Below are positions 45,759-56,736 of a stretch of 64,000 nucleotides of DNA, one piece after another (position 1 is the first letter of the stretch; each line of letters starts with the position of its first letter). The DNA comes from Gentiana macrophylla. Its lineage: Eukaryota; Streptophyta; Magnoliopsida; Gentianales; Gentianaceae. Where the stretch lies: positions 38,433,280 through 38,497,279 of the forward strand of contig CM047810.1 in the NCBI GenBank assembly GCA_026214975.1, given 5' to 3'. The translations under genes and the position numbers were made by a program. Under the pieces are notes generated by a model, which saw only the letters and a list, made by a program, of their open reading frames with translations, searched no databases and had not been told where the DNA came from.

Positions 45759-47176
45759 TTAAACTTGGAACCGATGACGTATCGGGTGTGGAAAGCGTGG
45801 TCGTGGTCGAGAATCGAATCTATCGAGACCCATCGAACTCATACTTGACGTCATCCTTGCAAAATCCGAAAATCCTCCCAGCCAGATGTAACAAAGACTC
45901 CACGAGAACTCAGTATAAAAGACACCCTGACCACTAGATCGGCTTTCAAAAGGATTTGGCATATGATGAAAGCTCGAGATGGTGGAATAGGTGCTATCCA
46001 TTACAGTAACGTATATGGGTTAGATTGACGGGGCGGATAGGCGGTTTATCGAAAGAAGGATCAAGATGCATCTGCTCATGTCTCAAAGCATCCTCTACGT
46101 AAATCATCACTCCACCGCCTACTCTGCCAAAGAAACAAAGCCATATTAGCTTTGTCCTCGGGCTACATCTCGATACTAAGGATTGAAACATATCGTATGT
46201 AATAGTGTTTGGGAGAGAAGTCTGCGCTGCTCAGAAAAAAGATGAAAATCTTTGGCCGGGTGGGCCGGGTGGAGGTGCACTACGTCTAACTATCGAGTCT
46301 ATCGAACCCTCTGGAGACCTCCTCGGACTAGGGCCTATCGGGACTCATCTCGCCATCATCAACTTGTCGTTAGGCAGAAAGGAACTCCCGATCTCGACAT
46401 AAATCAAAATAAAGCCAGGAAAGTACATGTGACTCCCTGCCTTGGCAGTAACAATAAACTCGAAAACCCTTCTATACATGATCTTCCCCACATCCACCTT
46501 AACATCATGAATCATCGCCCAAGTAATGCATAAATCTTCTTTACCAAAGGCGGTGTGTTTGGTAGTGGGATAGAAGTATGGCTCAAAAATCTTTTGATTG
46601 CCCTCGGATCTCTAAACACTTCCCATAATTAAATCTGTTATCCACCCATTCTGCTGTAGCATCAAACTCCCTCTGAGCTCTAGAGGCAATCTGCTCATAC
46701 ATAGCAGGATCATCTAATCTATAAACAGCTCTATAATCTTCTTCATCTGGAAAAACTTCTACCCCTAAAACAGCATTAATCAGTTCCGGACTAAAAGAAA
46801 CATGTCTAGACCTAAGGGGAATAGACTCTATCATACTACCCTCAGTGGGTGTCAAAGTAGACAAAACTGCATAAAACTCTGCCACTAAGGTAGTATTGAT
46901 CTCTCCTGTCCTCTGAGCTGCAAAATCCAACCATTGGCGTCTCGCAAAAATACGCCTAACCTCCTCTCCTAAGTCATCAAAATCTAAGCCTCTTTCCAAC
47001 ACAACTCCACATTTACTATAGATATTTTTATAAGCATTCTTAGCTTGAGGTGAAGTCATAAAGAAAAAACTAATGATTCTTCTTCCGGTGTTAAATCTTT
47101 TAATTCTACGACCGGTACTTCTATTGGAATATTAGGCTTTCGTTTCTTAGAGATTTTTCGATTTGGATGAGGCCAT
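45759..47176 (-). pseudogene. First env-like / plant-transposon-domain unit of element 2
   Basis: The likely start is the ATG at 47,176-47,174 (MASSKSKNL), directly after a T-rich tract ending in TAG that looks like a splice acceptor. A frame change then leads to PNIPIEVPVVELKDLTPEEE and the block at 47,059-46,583: RRQWLDFAAQRTGEINTTLV, AEFYAVLSTLTPTEG, RHVSFSPELINAVLGVEVFP. After another break 46,191-45,994 reads MFQSLVSRCSPRTKLIWLCF, and 45,001-46,001 style Ser/Pro-rich sequence ends near 45,759. The motifs are those of the plant-transposon domain also found at 2.2-2.96 kb and 44.3-45.0 kb. Sense to pol, between integrase and 3' LTR, i.e. the env-like position of Athila. At least three frame breaks. 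Confidence 0.68.
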
Positions 47177-47250
47177 TCTACGATATTGAATTGACAAAAC
47201 AACAATAAAAACAACAGAAAAAACAAAACAAAATAAAATGTCACAACACA
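47177..47250 (-). promoter_or_regulatory. Possible splice acceptor before the first env-like unit
   Basis: On the minus strand a long T-rich tract ends in AATATCGTAG and is followed at once by AATGGCC with the presumed start codon. Separate splicing of a downstream ORF is known for some plant gypsy elements. The matching donor was not identified. Confidence 0.35.
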
Positions 47251-47499
47251 CGTAAAATTCAAAACAGTTGAAAATAAATCTAAAAATTATAAAAATCATG
47301 AAATTGATAACTAGAGTAAACAAATTATACCTTATAGTGAACAAAACAGTGAAAAGTGGCCGGAAAAGTCGTATAAGCCTCCGGGATGAAATGGAGCTTG
47401 TGTTCGATCTTTTTCAAATTTTTCACTTTTGGTGAAGAGAGGAGAGTAAAAGAGGAAGAATGTATGTAATGGTATAGTGTAATTTGTATTTTTGAGAAG

Positions 47500-47525
47500 A
47501 AAAAAAAAAAAAAAAAAAAAAAAAA
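47500..47525. repeat. Homopolymer A run
   Basis: 26 consecutive A on the plus strand (T on the element's sense strand), 300 bp before the first env-like unit. Confidence 0.9.
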
Positions 47526-47599
47526 TTTTGGGGTGGAGATGATGGTGCTGCGGTTCTTTGTTGAAGAAAAGAGAAATGAAGAAGAAGAAAAGATCCCGT

Positions 47600-47656
47600 C
47601 CTTTTAGGTTAACTCGAACCCGGACCGGTCCATGATAAGGGCCGGATCGGTCCGTG
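47600..47656 (-). promoter_or_regulatory. LTR-promoter-like module before the first env-like unit
   Basis: On the minus strand CACGGACCGATCCGGC, then GGACCGGTCCGGG, then CCTAAAAGG: the same order and spacing style as in the LTRs, where the palindromes stand just upstream of CTATAAAAGG. About 420 bp before the first env-like start. Confidence 0.45.
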
Positions 47657-47980
47657 TGAAATTTTTTTTTATGATTTTTTCAAATTTTTTTATTTTTTGG
47701 ATTTTTGATATAAAACTTATAAAACTCAATAAAAACTTTAAAATAAAATTTATAAATTTTATAACAATTTCTCAAAATTTATAAAATCTTTATAAAACTT
47801 ATTTAAAATTTTATAAAAATTCAATAAATTTCTATTAATTCTTATAAAATATCTAAAAACTTAAAAAACTTTTTATAAAACTTTTATAAAACTCCTTAAT
47901 TTTATAAAGATCCAATTTTATAAAATTTTCAAAGTTATGCAAAAAATTTTATAAAACTAAAAGAAATAAAAGACTTGAAC

Positions 47981-48277
47981 TTACGGGGTTTCTAATTCTT
48001 CAATTTCTATAAACTCCAGATTTCTAACATACCGTTCAAGCAAACTATATCCTAGAAATGTAGCGTTTGAATTAAGTCTTGGAAGTCCATCGGGATTTTC
48101 GGTTAACCACCTAATCGTTCCCTTCTTAATTACATTCAAACACTCACTCTGAGATTGAGTTATATTTTTCCCACATTGCCCATTGTGTTCAATCTTTCCA
48201 CAGATTCTGCACTTCCTTAAAAACTTAGCCCTTCTCTTTATCGAGCTTCTCGACGTGCCATTACAAACTTCTTTCAA
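47981..48277 (-). CDS. Small ORF with zinc-knuckle-like motif, unknown function
   Basis: 98 codons, MKEVCNGTSRSSIKRRAKFL at the start, then the motif CRICGKIEHNGQC. This is C-X2-C-X4-H-X3-C, one residue shorter than a standard CCHC knuckle, within a basic stretch. The rest (LNVIKKGTIRWLTENPDGL and LLERYVRNLEFIEIEELE) is not recognised. It lies between the integrase remnant and the first env-like unit of element 2, in sense. It may be a captured fragment, the tail of integrase, or part of a spliced env-like ORF. It is short enough that chance openness cannot be excluded. Confidence 0.35.
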   Translation of the reverse strand: MKEVCNGTSRSSIKRRAKFLRKCRICGKIEHNGQCGKNITQSQSECLNVIKKGTIRWLTENPDGLPRLNSNATFLGYSLLERYVRNLEFIEIEELETP

Positions 48278-48529
48278 TTTTTCTCTCTCAACAATTGCTT
48301 GTTCTTTTCAAAAACTAAGGCTTCATAGTAAAGCGATATCTCTATTAAAACCAAACTTCAAAAGCAAAACAAAAACTCCTAATCTATCTAAAAAAGACAT
48401 CCAGGTTCTCTTTTACGTCTATCCGGTAAAAGACGAAACTAGTTTAGACATATAAAAGTAAAGATAAAACACAGTAATTTGATACTTTCGACTTTTAAAA
48501 CCTTTGCTTTTTAGTCTTTCGGAGGGTCG

Positions 48530-51190
48530 ATCAAAGAACATCACTTCATTTATGAGAGAGACTTCTTCACCTTCCAAAAATAGCTTCACCCTGTGACCAT
48601 TGGCTATAAAAGTTGTATTCCCATCGAGTTAGTTCAACGACTCAGTTTATAAACTCGTGTTACTTTAAATGGTCCTGTCCATCTTGATTTAAGCTTTCCG
48701 AAACAACTTTAAACGTGAATTGTACAATAACACTCGATCACCTACATGGAACTCACGACTATATATTCTCTTATCATGGAAGGATTTCGTGCGTTCCTTG
48801 TAGATTCGAGCATTTTCATATGAATCAAGGCGAAATTCTTCTAATTACATTAATCAAGTAGTCTATGATCACCGACGACTTTTAGGATCGAAATTTAAAA
48901 ATCTAATAGCCCGAATGCTCGGTGTTCTAACTCTTTGGGAGATGACAAGATTTACCAAAGACTAATTTGTAGGAGAACGAGTACCAATTGGAGTTTTAAA
49001 AGGCGTTAGTATGCCCATGCTTGCATCATCTAGTCTAATCGCCGATTTTTTACGGTTTGAATCCACTTGTTTTTCTATGATTCTTTTAATCTCTCTATTC
49101 GACACCTCTGCTGCGACCAGCGGGTTTGCGGATGATAAGGCGTTCCTAACTTATGCGTTACACCATATTTTCAATTAACTTAGTAAATGGTCGATTGCAA
49201 AAGTGCGAACCTCTATCAATAATGATCGCCTTGGAATGCCATATCTAGTGAATATGTTCTTTTAAGGAATCGTATGACAACCTTGGTATCATTAGTGGGA
49301 AGAGCTTCAACCACTACCCATTTCAAACATAATCTACCATTACAAGAATAAATCTTTTTCCAAACGATATAGGAAAGGTCCCATGAAATCTATACCCCAA
49401 ACATCAAATAACTCACATTCTAAAATAGGTTGCATAGGCATTTCATGTTTTTGATATATTTCCCCATTTTTGACATGATTCACAAGATTTAACATATGTA
49501 TACGCATCTTTATAAAGTGTAGGCCAATAAAAACCACATTGCAAGACTTTAAAAGCAGTTTTCCAACCTCCATGATGACCTCCTGCCTCACGATCATGAC
49601 AAAGCGATAAAACACTTAAAATTTCATTATCAGGCACACATTTTCTGATTATTCCATCCGAACATTTACGGAAAAGATCTGGTTCCTCCCAAGAATAAAA
49701 TTTTAAGTCATAAAAGAACTTCTTTTACATTTGCCAAGTCCAATGAGACGGAATGTAATCACACAGAGTTAAGTAGTTAATGATATCTCCAAACCAAGGT
49801 GAATTTTCCTTAGAAGGAATTCTTTTCTTTAATAAGCGCATGGTTGAAGGAGTATCGATTCTAAATAGTTGTTCATCGAAACGAATCTTTGATTTCATTT
49901 CCTATTTCTTCCTCGATTTCCATTCTACTTAGATGATCTGCTCACTACATTCTCACTTCCTTTTTATCTTTAATCTCAATATCAAATTCTTGAAGTAGGA
50001 GAATCCATCTAAGAAGGCGTGGTTTAGCATCTTTCTTACTCATTAAATATTTCAATCTTTGAATGGTCGTATAAACTATTACCTTAGAGCCAACAATATA
50101 CGATCTAAACTTATCTAAGGCAAAAATCACAGCCAGCAGCTTCTTTTACGTAGTTGCATAGTTTAGTTGAGCTGCATTTAACGTATGAGATGCATAGTAA
50201 ATAGCTTTGAGAATTCTATTATACCTTTGACCTAAAACAGCTCCTACAATTAAATCGCTTGCATCACACATAATCTCAAAAGGTAAATCGATCGGTGCCA
50301 CCAATCTTGGTGCGATAATCAACTTCGCTTCCGAGGTCTTAAATGCTTCCATACATTTACTATCAAAATTAAAAGATACTTCTTTTTCAAGCAAATGACT
50401 TAGAGGCTTTGCTATCTTTGAAAAATCTGCAATAAATCTCCTATAAAATCCTGCATGTCCAAGAAATCCTCTTAACGTTCTTAGATTAACTGGTGGAGGC
50501 AATTTTTCGATTACCTCGACTTTAGCTTTATCAACTTCAATTCCTACTTCAGAGATTCTATGACCTAGTACAATTCCTTCCGATACCATTAAATGACATT
50601 TTTCCCGATTAAGTACTAAATTGGTATCCTCACGGCGTTGTAACACTCTTCGTTCTAAGTGTAACAAACAGCCATTAAAAGAGTCTCCGTAAACACTAAA
50701 GTCGTCCATAAAAATTTCTAAGAATTTCTCAACCATATCAAGAAAATATAGACATCATACATCTTTGAAACGTAGCAGGAGCATTACATAAACCAAACGG
50801 CATTCTTTTATACGCAAAAGTTCCATAAGGACATGTGAAAGTTGTCTTTTCCCTATCTCCTGCTGCAATGAATATCTGTAAATAACCTGAATAACCATCT
50901 AAGAAACAGTAATACTTATGTCCACTTAAACGTTCTAACATTTGCACTATGAATGGAAGTGGATGATGATCTTTCTTAGTATGATCATTTAGTTTTCTAA
51001 AATCAATGCACATTCGATATCCTGTAATTTCCCTTGTTGGAATCCATTCATTCTTATCATTCTCTTTCACTGTGAAACCTCCTTTCTTTGGTACAACTTG
51101 AGTTGGACTTACCCATTCACTATCCGATATAGGAAAGATTATTCCCATTTCTAATAGCTTAATAACCTCTTTCTTAACGATTAACTGCAA
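48530..51190 (-). pseudogene. Element 2 RT, RNase H and integrase, frameshifted
   Basis: Reading leftwards: RT start at 51,190 ([40 protein letters not shown]), a stop near 50,737, and RT continued with the catalytic FMDDFSVYG and LVLNREKCHLMVSEGIVLGH. RNase H covers about 50,300-49,945 ([39 protein letters not shown]). The integrase zinc-binding segment lies at 49,637-49,443 ([24 protein letters not shown]) and the core start at about 49,400 ([14 protein letters not shown]). The rest of the core and the C-terminus ([13 protein letters not shown] near 48,715) are present only as decayed sequence to about 48,530. At least six frame breaks. The tryptophan lost in element 1 (SDSEWVSP) is kept here. 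Confidence 0.87.
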
Positions 51191-51360
51191 ATTCGGGTTG
51201 AGGCGGCGTTGCGGTTGAATACAAGGTTTAGCATCTTCTTTTAGAATTATCTTATGAACACATATCTCGGACTAATACCTTGAATATCGGCAATTTGTCC
51301 ATCCAAAAGCTTTCTTATGCTTTTTCAACATTCCTAGTAATTGATCTTCTTGTTGCTCCG

Positions 51361-52140
51361 TTAAAGTTGATGAAATAATAAGCGGTAAAGGTTATCATTT
51401 TCAAGAAAAGCATATTTCAGATTTAAAGGTAACGGTTTCAATTCCAGATTCTTAGGCGGATCTTCTATTGATGATTTAAGAACTGGTCCTTCTAGTTCTA
51501 ACTCCAAATACTTATGCCATGGTGGTTTAAAAGTAAAACTTCCTTTATCTAGAGAAAGGATTATCTCTTTCATTTCAATGTCTTCCTCATCTTCTTTATA
51601 GATAGATAAAGTTAAACATTCTTCTAATCTGTCTTCAAAAGTTGGTAACTGATTATCATAGACAGAATGAATATCTTCTATAAAAGAACATGATTCTGGT
51701 GATGTGTATTGATGGTTCATAGCTTTGAAAATATTGAAAGCAACTTCATCTTCATTGACTCTCAAAATTAATTCTCCTTTCTGAACATCGATTAAAGTTC
51801 TCCCTGTAGCTAGAAATGGACGTCCTAAGATAAGCGGCGCTGAAAATCCTTCTTCCATTTCCATAACTACAAAGTCTACTGGAAAATAAAACTTGTCTAC
51901 TTTAACCAATATGTCCTCAATAATTCCTTTAGGGTACTTAATCGATCATCTGCCATTTGCGAGTCATTTCGATCTTAGTAAGCTTTCCTATGCCTAGCTT
52001 TCTATAATCCTCATAAGACATGAGATTTATACTAGCTCCAAGATCACATAAGACCTTCTTAAAGAAATCCTCCAATTTCACACGGAATCGTAAAACTTCC
52101 GGATCTTTTAGTTTAGGTGGTAACTTATCTTTGCAGAGTG
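51361..52140 (-). pseudogene. Element 2 protease region
   Basis: The main frame at 51,909-51,361 reads KVDKFYFPVDFVVMEMEEGF, LILGRPFLATGRTLIDVQKG and KSSIEDPPKNLELKPLPLNL. The catalytic region (LCDLGASINLM) is encoded just upstream at about 52,050-52,015 in another frame, so a frameshift near 51,930 splits the protease. A further break at about 51,350 precedes RT. Confidence 0.82.
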
Positions 52141-52235
52141 CAGAACATTCTTCATTTAGGCATATATTCTCATATTCCTCTAATTTTTCTTATTTGATAG
52201 TATATCCTTCAAAAACTTTCCATAGGCGGGCATAT

Positions 52236-54332
52236 TTATCGAGCTTCGATAACGAGGATATTAACATGAATATGACGAAAAGTATCAAGGAAACGAGCAT
52301 ACTTCTGATCAGTCTTAATCTTTTTAATTTGATCTTTAGGTGGAAAAGGTAAAGACTCTAAATCTATAACCTTTGGTTTCGAAGTCATTCTCTCTTTTCC
52401 TTTATCCTTTGGAGTATTACTTGATCGCCATGTTTCAGGTTCTTGAATTTTTCTTTTAATTTGTTCCTGAATCAATCTCTACTTCATACTCCTTCAGTTC
52501 TTCCTGTTTCTCATCCTTATTACCAGTTTCATCTATTCTAACATGTTCCTTGAATAGATTCCTTAAATCTTTATCCATGGGATCTTTCAAAATTCTAGGG
52601 ATTTTTACCCATTTTTCACCTTCATTCTCAAGTTCCAAACTTCTATTCCTTTTCAAGAAATTCTCTGATTTTTCTTCTTCCTCATCAGTAAATTCAAGTT
52701 CATCTTTAGTATCTAAATCATTTTCTACTTCATTATTCCCGAAGTTTTCTACTCCATTACTACCGTAGAGTTTCCTACTTCTCGTAACTACAACATTTAC
52801 CTCTCTTGGGTTTCTTTCAGTATTACTTGGTAATCCTCCAGGAGGTCTACTGTTGTTACGTTCACCTTCCCTACTCAAATGATCTTCCATATTCCTTAAT
52901 GAAGCTTCTATCGTTCTCATTCTGGTATCATGTCCACTCATAGATGTTTTCATTGTACTCATGTCCTTACTGACTGAACCTATAGAAGTCATCATTGTTT
53001 CCATATTCTTAGCTTGAGTAGATACTACACCCATCATATTTTCCATCAGTTTTTCCCATTTTTCAACTCCTTCTGCAGGTGGAGTTGAATTTTGAGTTAC
53101 TGGTATACTTTGAGTGGTATCTTTGAGGATAGGATCTAGGTAATGATTGTAAATTCGATTAGATGTATTTCCTTGATAAACTTGATTATTATTCATATTC
53201 TTATCTTGAAATGGATAAGGCGGTTGTCTGGCTTACTAGGGTTTTGGACCATCTAAAAGTTGGGTGGTCTCTTCTAATAGCATTAAATGAGTTTGAATAT
53301 GCATTGTTCAAATTCCTATCTTTATTTGAAAAAAACTCACTTCCTCTTTTGAATATCCTGTTGGTTCTTCTATCCCTAATGACACATTATCATGATTTGA
53401 GTATTCAGTTGGAGTACTATTTTACGAATTTTGATTCTTACCTTGTCGTAATCCATCAAACTTTCTACTCAAATTCTCCAAATGTGCTAGAACTTCCGTA
53501 TTTGGCGTACATCCTTACCAAAAGCTACTTTTCTAGTGCTAGAACCGGTTTCCCACATTACATTGTTTTTGGAAATCTTTTCTATAGCATCGTAAATCGC
53601 TGTTTGAGCTTCACTCATCATTAACGAACCACCACATGCATGATCTACATCTGCACACGTGAATCTTTTCTTAATTTACTGACGAGAAAAGTTGAATTTG
53701 CATATCTAAGGAATAACCATGATCGGGACAAGCTCTTAACAATTTTTAAACCTTTCCCACGCATTCCCAAGTGTTTCTTCGAGATCCTTGTCTAAAATTA
53801 GCAACCTCGACCTTTAATTCCAAATTCCGTCACAGGTGAAATATTGTTTGAAATTCGGTTTGAATATCCTCCCAACTAGTTAACGAGTGGTGTGGAAGAG
53901 ACATAAACCAATCTCGGGCTCTTCCTTTTAAAGAAAAAGAAAACATAGTCATCCTCGTTAATTCCTTATGAGCACCTTGACTTTTGGTTTGTATTGCACG
54001 ATTCTTCAAGCAGATAGAGATGATGATGTGGATCTTCATCATCTTCTCCTAGAAATTGGGCTCTTGCGTCAATTAAACCAAAAGATGAGACTTAATTTGA
54101 AATTATTCGCTCCTTCATTCGGTAAAAGTATGGGATTATTAGTCCGGTTTCTCCTTACAGTTTGATCACGAGATAGGTCTCGGGTTTGGCGGATTATTAC
54201 GATTATTACGGTTCCGATCTTGATTGTTCCTATTATTATTATTCGATTATTATTAATATTAACAGAGTTTTGTCCATGCCCTAAAGCATGATCTAGCCTC
54301 TGTTCGTTTGTTTCATCACTAGTTTCAGCCAT
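52236..54332 (-). pseudogene. Element 2 gag, frameshifted
   Basis: It starts at about 54,332 (MAETSDETNEQRLDHALGHG), the first ATG after the leader. The core follows at 54,042-53,830 (MFSFSLKGRARDWFMSLPHH), and the centre, about 53,820-53,200, is decayed. The C-terminal half is open at 53,196-52,456: a coiled-coil-like stretch (MENMMGVVSTQAKNMETMMT) and SRPPGGLPSNTERNPREVN, then very acidic sequence. The tail at 52,475-52,236 runs into the protease linker (FPPKDQIKKIKTDQKYARFL). SRPPGGLPSNTE parallels STRPPGGLPSNTD in element 1 gag. No zinc knuckle was found. Confidence 0.82.
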
Positions 54333-54669
54333 TTCTTTATTTTTATTAGAAGATGATTCCGTTGGAGATTTTCCAAGGAGTCCTAAGCTGGTTTGACCAC
54401 GTTTACTCTCTATCCATAGCGCCTTTAGTAGCGTTTATATCAGGCTTATAAGGAGTAAGTGAGGCTTTACCGCTTCTGGTCATCAACTAATTAAAATAGA
54501 AAAATGCTCGAGTTTTAAAGAAGAAGAAAATTGGTACTAAAAGAAAGTAGATACCAACGAAAAAAAAAAAAAAGAAATGTGATAAGAAGAGTGTTGGTTT
54601 ATCCTCGAGAATTTTAAGCTAATACAAGTAGTAACCATAGACACAAAAAAAAAAATTAGCGACTTTGTC

Positions 54670-54687
54670 TCCCCGGCAACGGCGCCA
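54670..54687 (-). promoter_or_regulatory. Primer-binding site of element 2
   Basis: On the minus strand TGGCGCCGTTGCCGGGGA, six bases after the 5' LTR end (GGTGACGTCA). Confidence 0.88.
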
Positions 54688-54693
54688 GAAAGC

Positions 54694-56736
54694 TGACGTC
54701 ACCAAACCAGACCTTAGAAACGGCGTCAAGAAAGGGACAGACCTTTTCTAGGTTAGACGGATCCTAACCGGCGATGTGCCGGTCAAAGCTGTAGTGATAA
54801 AGTGGTGAGTCGGTGTCGAATCCTCGAGGAAAAAAGTGGTAATTCTTTTAAGTGTGGTTAAACACCAAAGAGCTGCTATTAACTCGATCTAAACCGCAAT
54901 TTTATAACACAGATTACTACTACTCTAACCAACATAAAATAAATGCGTAATTTAAAAGTTATTCTAATATAATATATATAGATATATAAATATATATAGA
55001 TGTACATAAATAGTAAAATATATATATATATATATATAAATATATAGATACCAATATATAGTTTATAGACTAGACTAGCCAAAGTATATGTAATCAATTT
55101 ATTCGATCTTTTCAATTAATAGAATGTGTTCGATCTTCCTTTTATTAGGTCCAATTGAGTAAATGAAGCGGTGTACTCTAATGTCAACAATTCCTCCTCA
55201 CACGAATGCGTATGAAATTGTCATATGTCAAATTGTCATCATCCAATGTCCACAACTCGCCCCATGCTAAACTTAGTTAGTCAAAGCAGTGCAGTACAAA
55301 TCTACCCCGGATAAAAGAGGTTATTCCGTTCGTCGACGGCCGATGTTATTCAAGAGGCTCCGGTTGTCAAGCGGATCGATTTAACACAAGCGGTGTAGTT
55401 TCAATTAAAGCGTGATTTTAACATTATTAAGATCTCGAGTACAAATTTCAATAAGATTTGTTTTACTAGGACAAATCGCCCCGGTAGGAAATAGGATTCC
55501 GTTAATCAGGCGGCCATTTTACCCTCCGGTTTTCTATTTTTACTCATATCCTCGACTTCTGCGGTGGGTTCATCGTCCAGGTTATATGTGGTATTCATCA
55601 CGATTGATTACTTCATTCGAATATGTTATCTTTACGTAGCGAAATAGAAAAAAATTCATTTTAACTCAATTTTAATCATTTTTATTTTAACATCATTCTT
55701 TTAACGAAAAGATCGAAATAATACGATTACATAACTTTGGCTAGTTATTAGATTTAGCCTAATAACATTATAAAAACTAAAAAGTAGAAAATAACAAAAA
55801 TAATCATAATTATTATAGATATTACCCGATTACAACTGCTGACTCTGAAATCGTCTTTTTCCGGACATTAAAACGACTTCAGCAACACTGAACTTCCGAT
55901 AATTTCCGAGCATTACTACGATACTACTACTACTAATTTATTTTGGCATAAAGCCTATTTACAAACTAAGAAAAGAGAAGAAAAAGAGAAAGAAGAGGAG
56001 AGAATATATATAGAATATTGTATATATATATTGGTACACTCTCTAATGAGTCTCTCTTTGCTCCTTTTATATAGATTTTCTTCCTTCCCGGACCGTCTGA
56101 AAATCTGCCGGATCGGTCCGGTGTAATGATGGCAATCATTACGATTTAGTTACAAGCATGTGCCCCATGTTACCCTCTAATCATTACTTAGCATGTGTTG
56201 TAATTATATATAATTATATATAATTACACACTATCTTCTAAAAATCGTAACTTGAATTCTTGATATCGAAATGACATAATCGAACTTCCGTTGAAAAGCT
56301 CGTTGAATTCTCTACAACTTTCATCAAGACCATTTCTTGAAAACGTATTCTCGATGAGCCATTTGTATTATCGTCCTTTTTGAGATTCGAAACAATTATT
56401 CCCTTGATCATTTATATCGGTGGCGACTTTATAACTCCTTCCAACAACTTGAATTGACTTCAAAAGTGTGCGTACTCGGGATTTGATTCATCTTAGGATT
56501 ACGCAATGAAATAAACAAAAATACCCGTGTAAAATAGACACAATATTCCGGTCATTAAAACCGTACAAAAACTACAACTTTTTATTATAAATACTAACTT
56601 TTACTACTAACTATACTAAACTATAAAGATTAATATTTTATACTAATTATATCATAATTTTAGATATTTTACATAGAATTTGTCAATAAAACGTAATAAA
56701 ATCACGTAAATTCAATCATATAAAAATAATACATCA
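54694..56736 (-). repeat. 5' LTR of element 2
   Basis: 2,043 bp, matching 40,485-42,533. It has (AT)n at about 54,965-55,075 and a minus-strand TATA (CTATATAAAAGG at 56,063-56,074) with the GGACCG..., CCGGATCGGTCC palindromes just upstream at 56,088-56,120. Confidence 0.92.

Larger units (their letters stand above)
40485..56736 (-). mobile_element. Element 2: large Athila-type retrotransposon with two env-like units, nested in the element 3 LTR
   Basis: 16,252 bp on the minus strand: 5' LTR (54,694-56,736), primer site, gag, protease, RT-RNase H-integrase, a small Cys-containing ORF, two plant-transposon/env-like units, two polypurine tracts and 3' LTR (40,485-42,533). It interrupts the 3' LTR of element 3, which resumes at 56,737 with CCGACTTATTTTCC. 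An exact target duplication cannot be read: CCG is shared, but the left junction is altered. It must be the youngest of the copia / element 3 / element 2 nest, yet its genes are as broken as those of its host. Confidence 0.9.

Noticed and set aside
47177..47262. Very hydrophobic stretch (FYFVLFFLLFLLLF) as a possible signal peptide or membrane anchor of an envelope protein
   Set aside because: It comes from a T-rich tract upstream of a better start codon and looks like a splice-acceptor tract.
54879..55115. ORF with IFIYIYIYIYI sequence resembling a membrane segment
   Set aside because: Translation of the (AT)n repeat inside the element 2 LTR.
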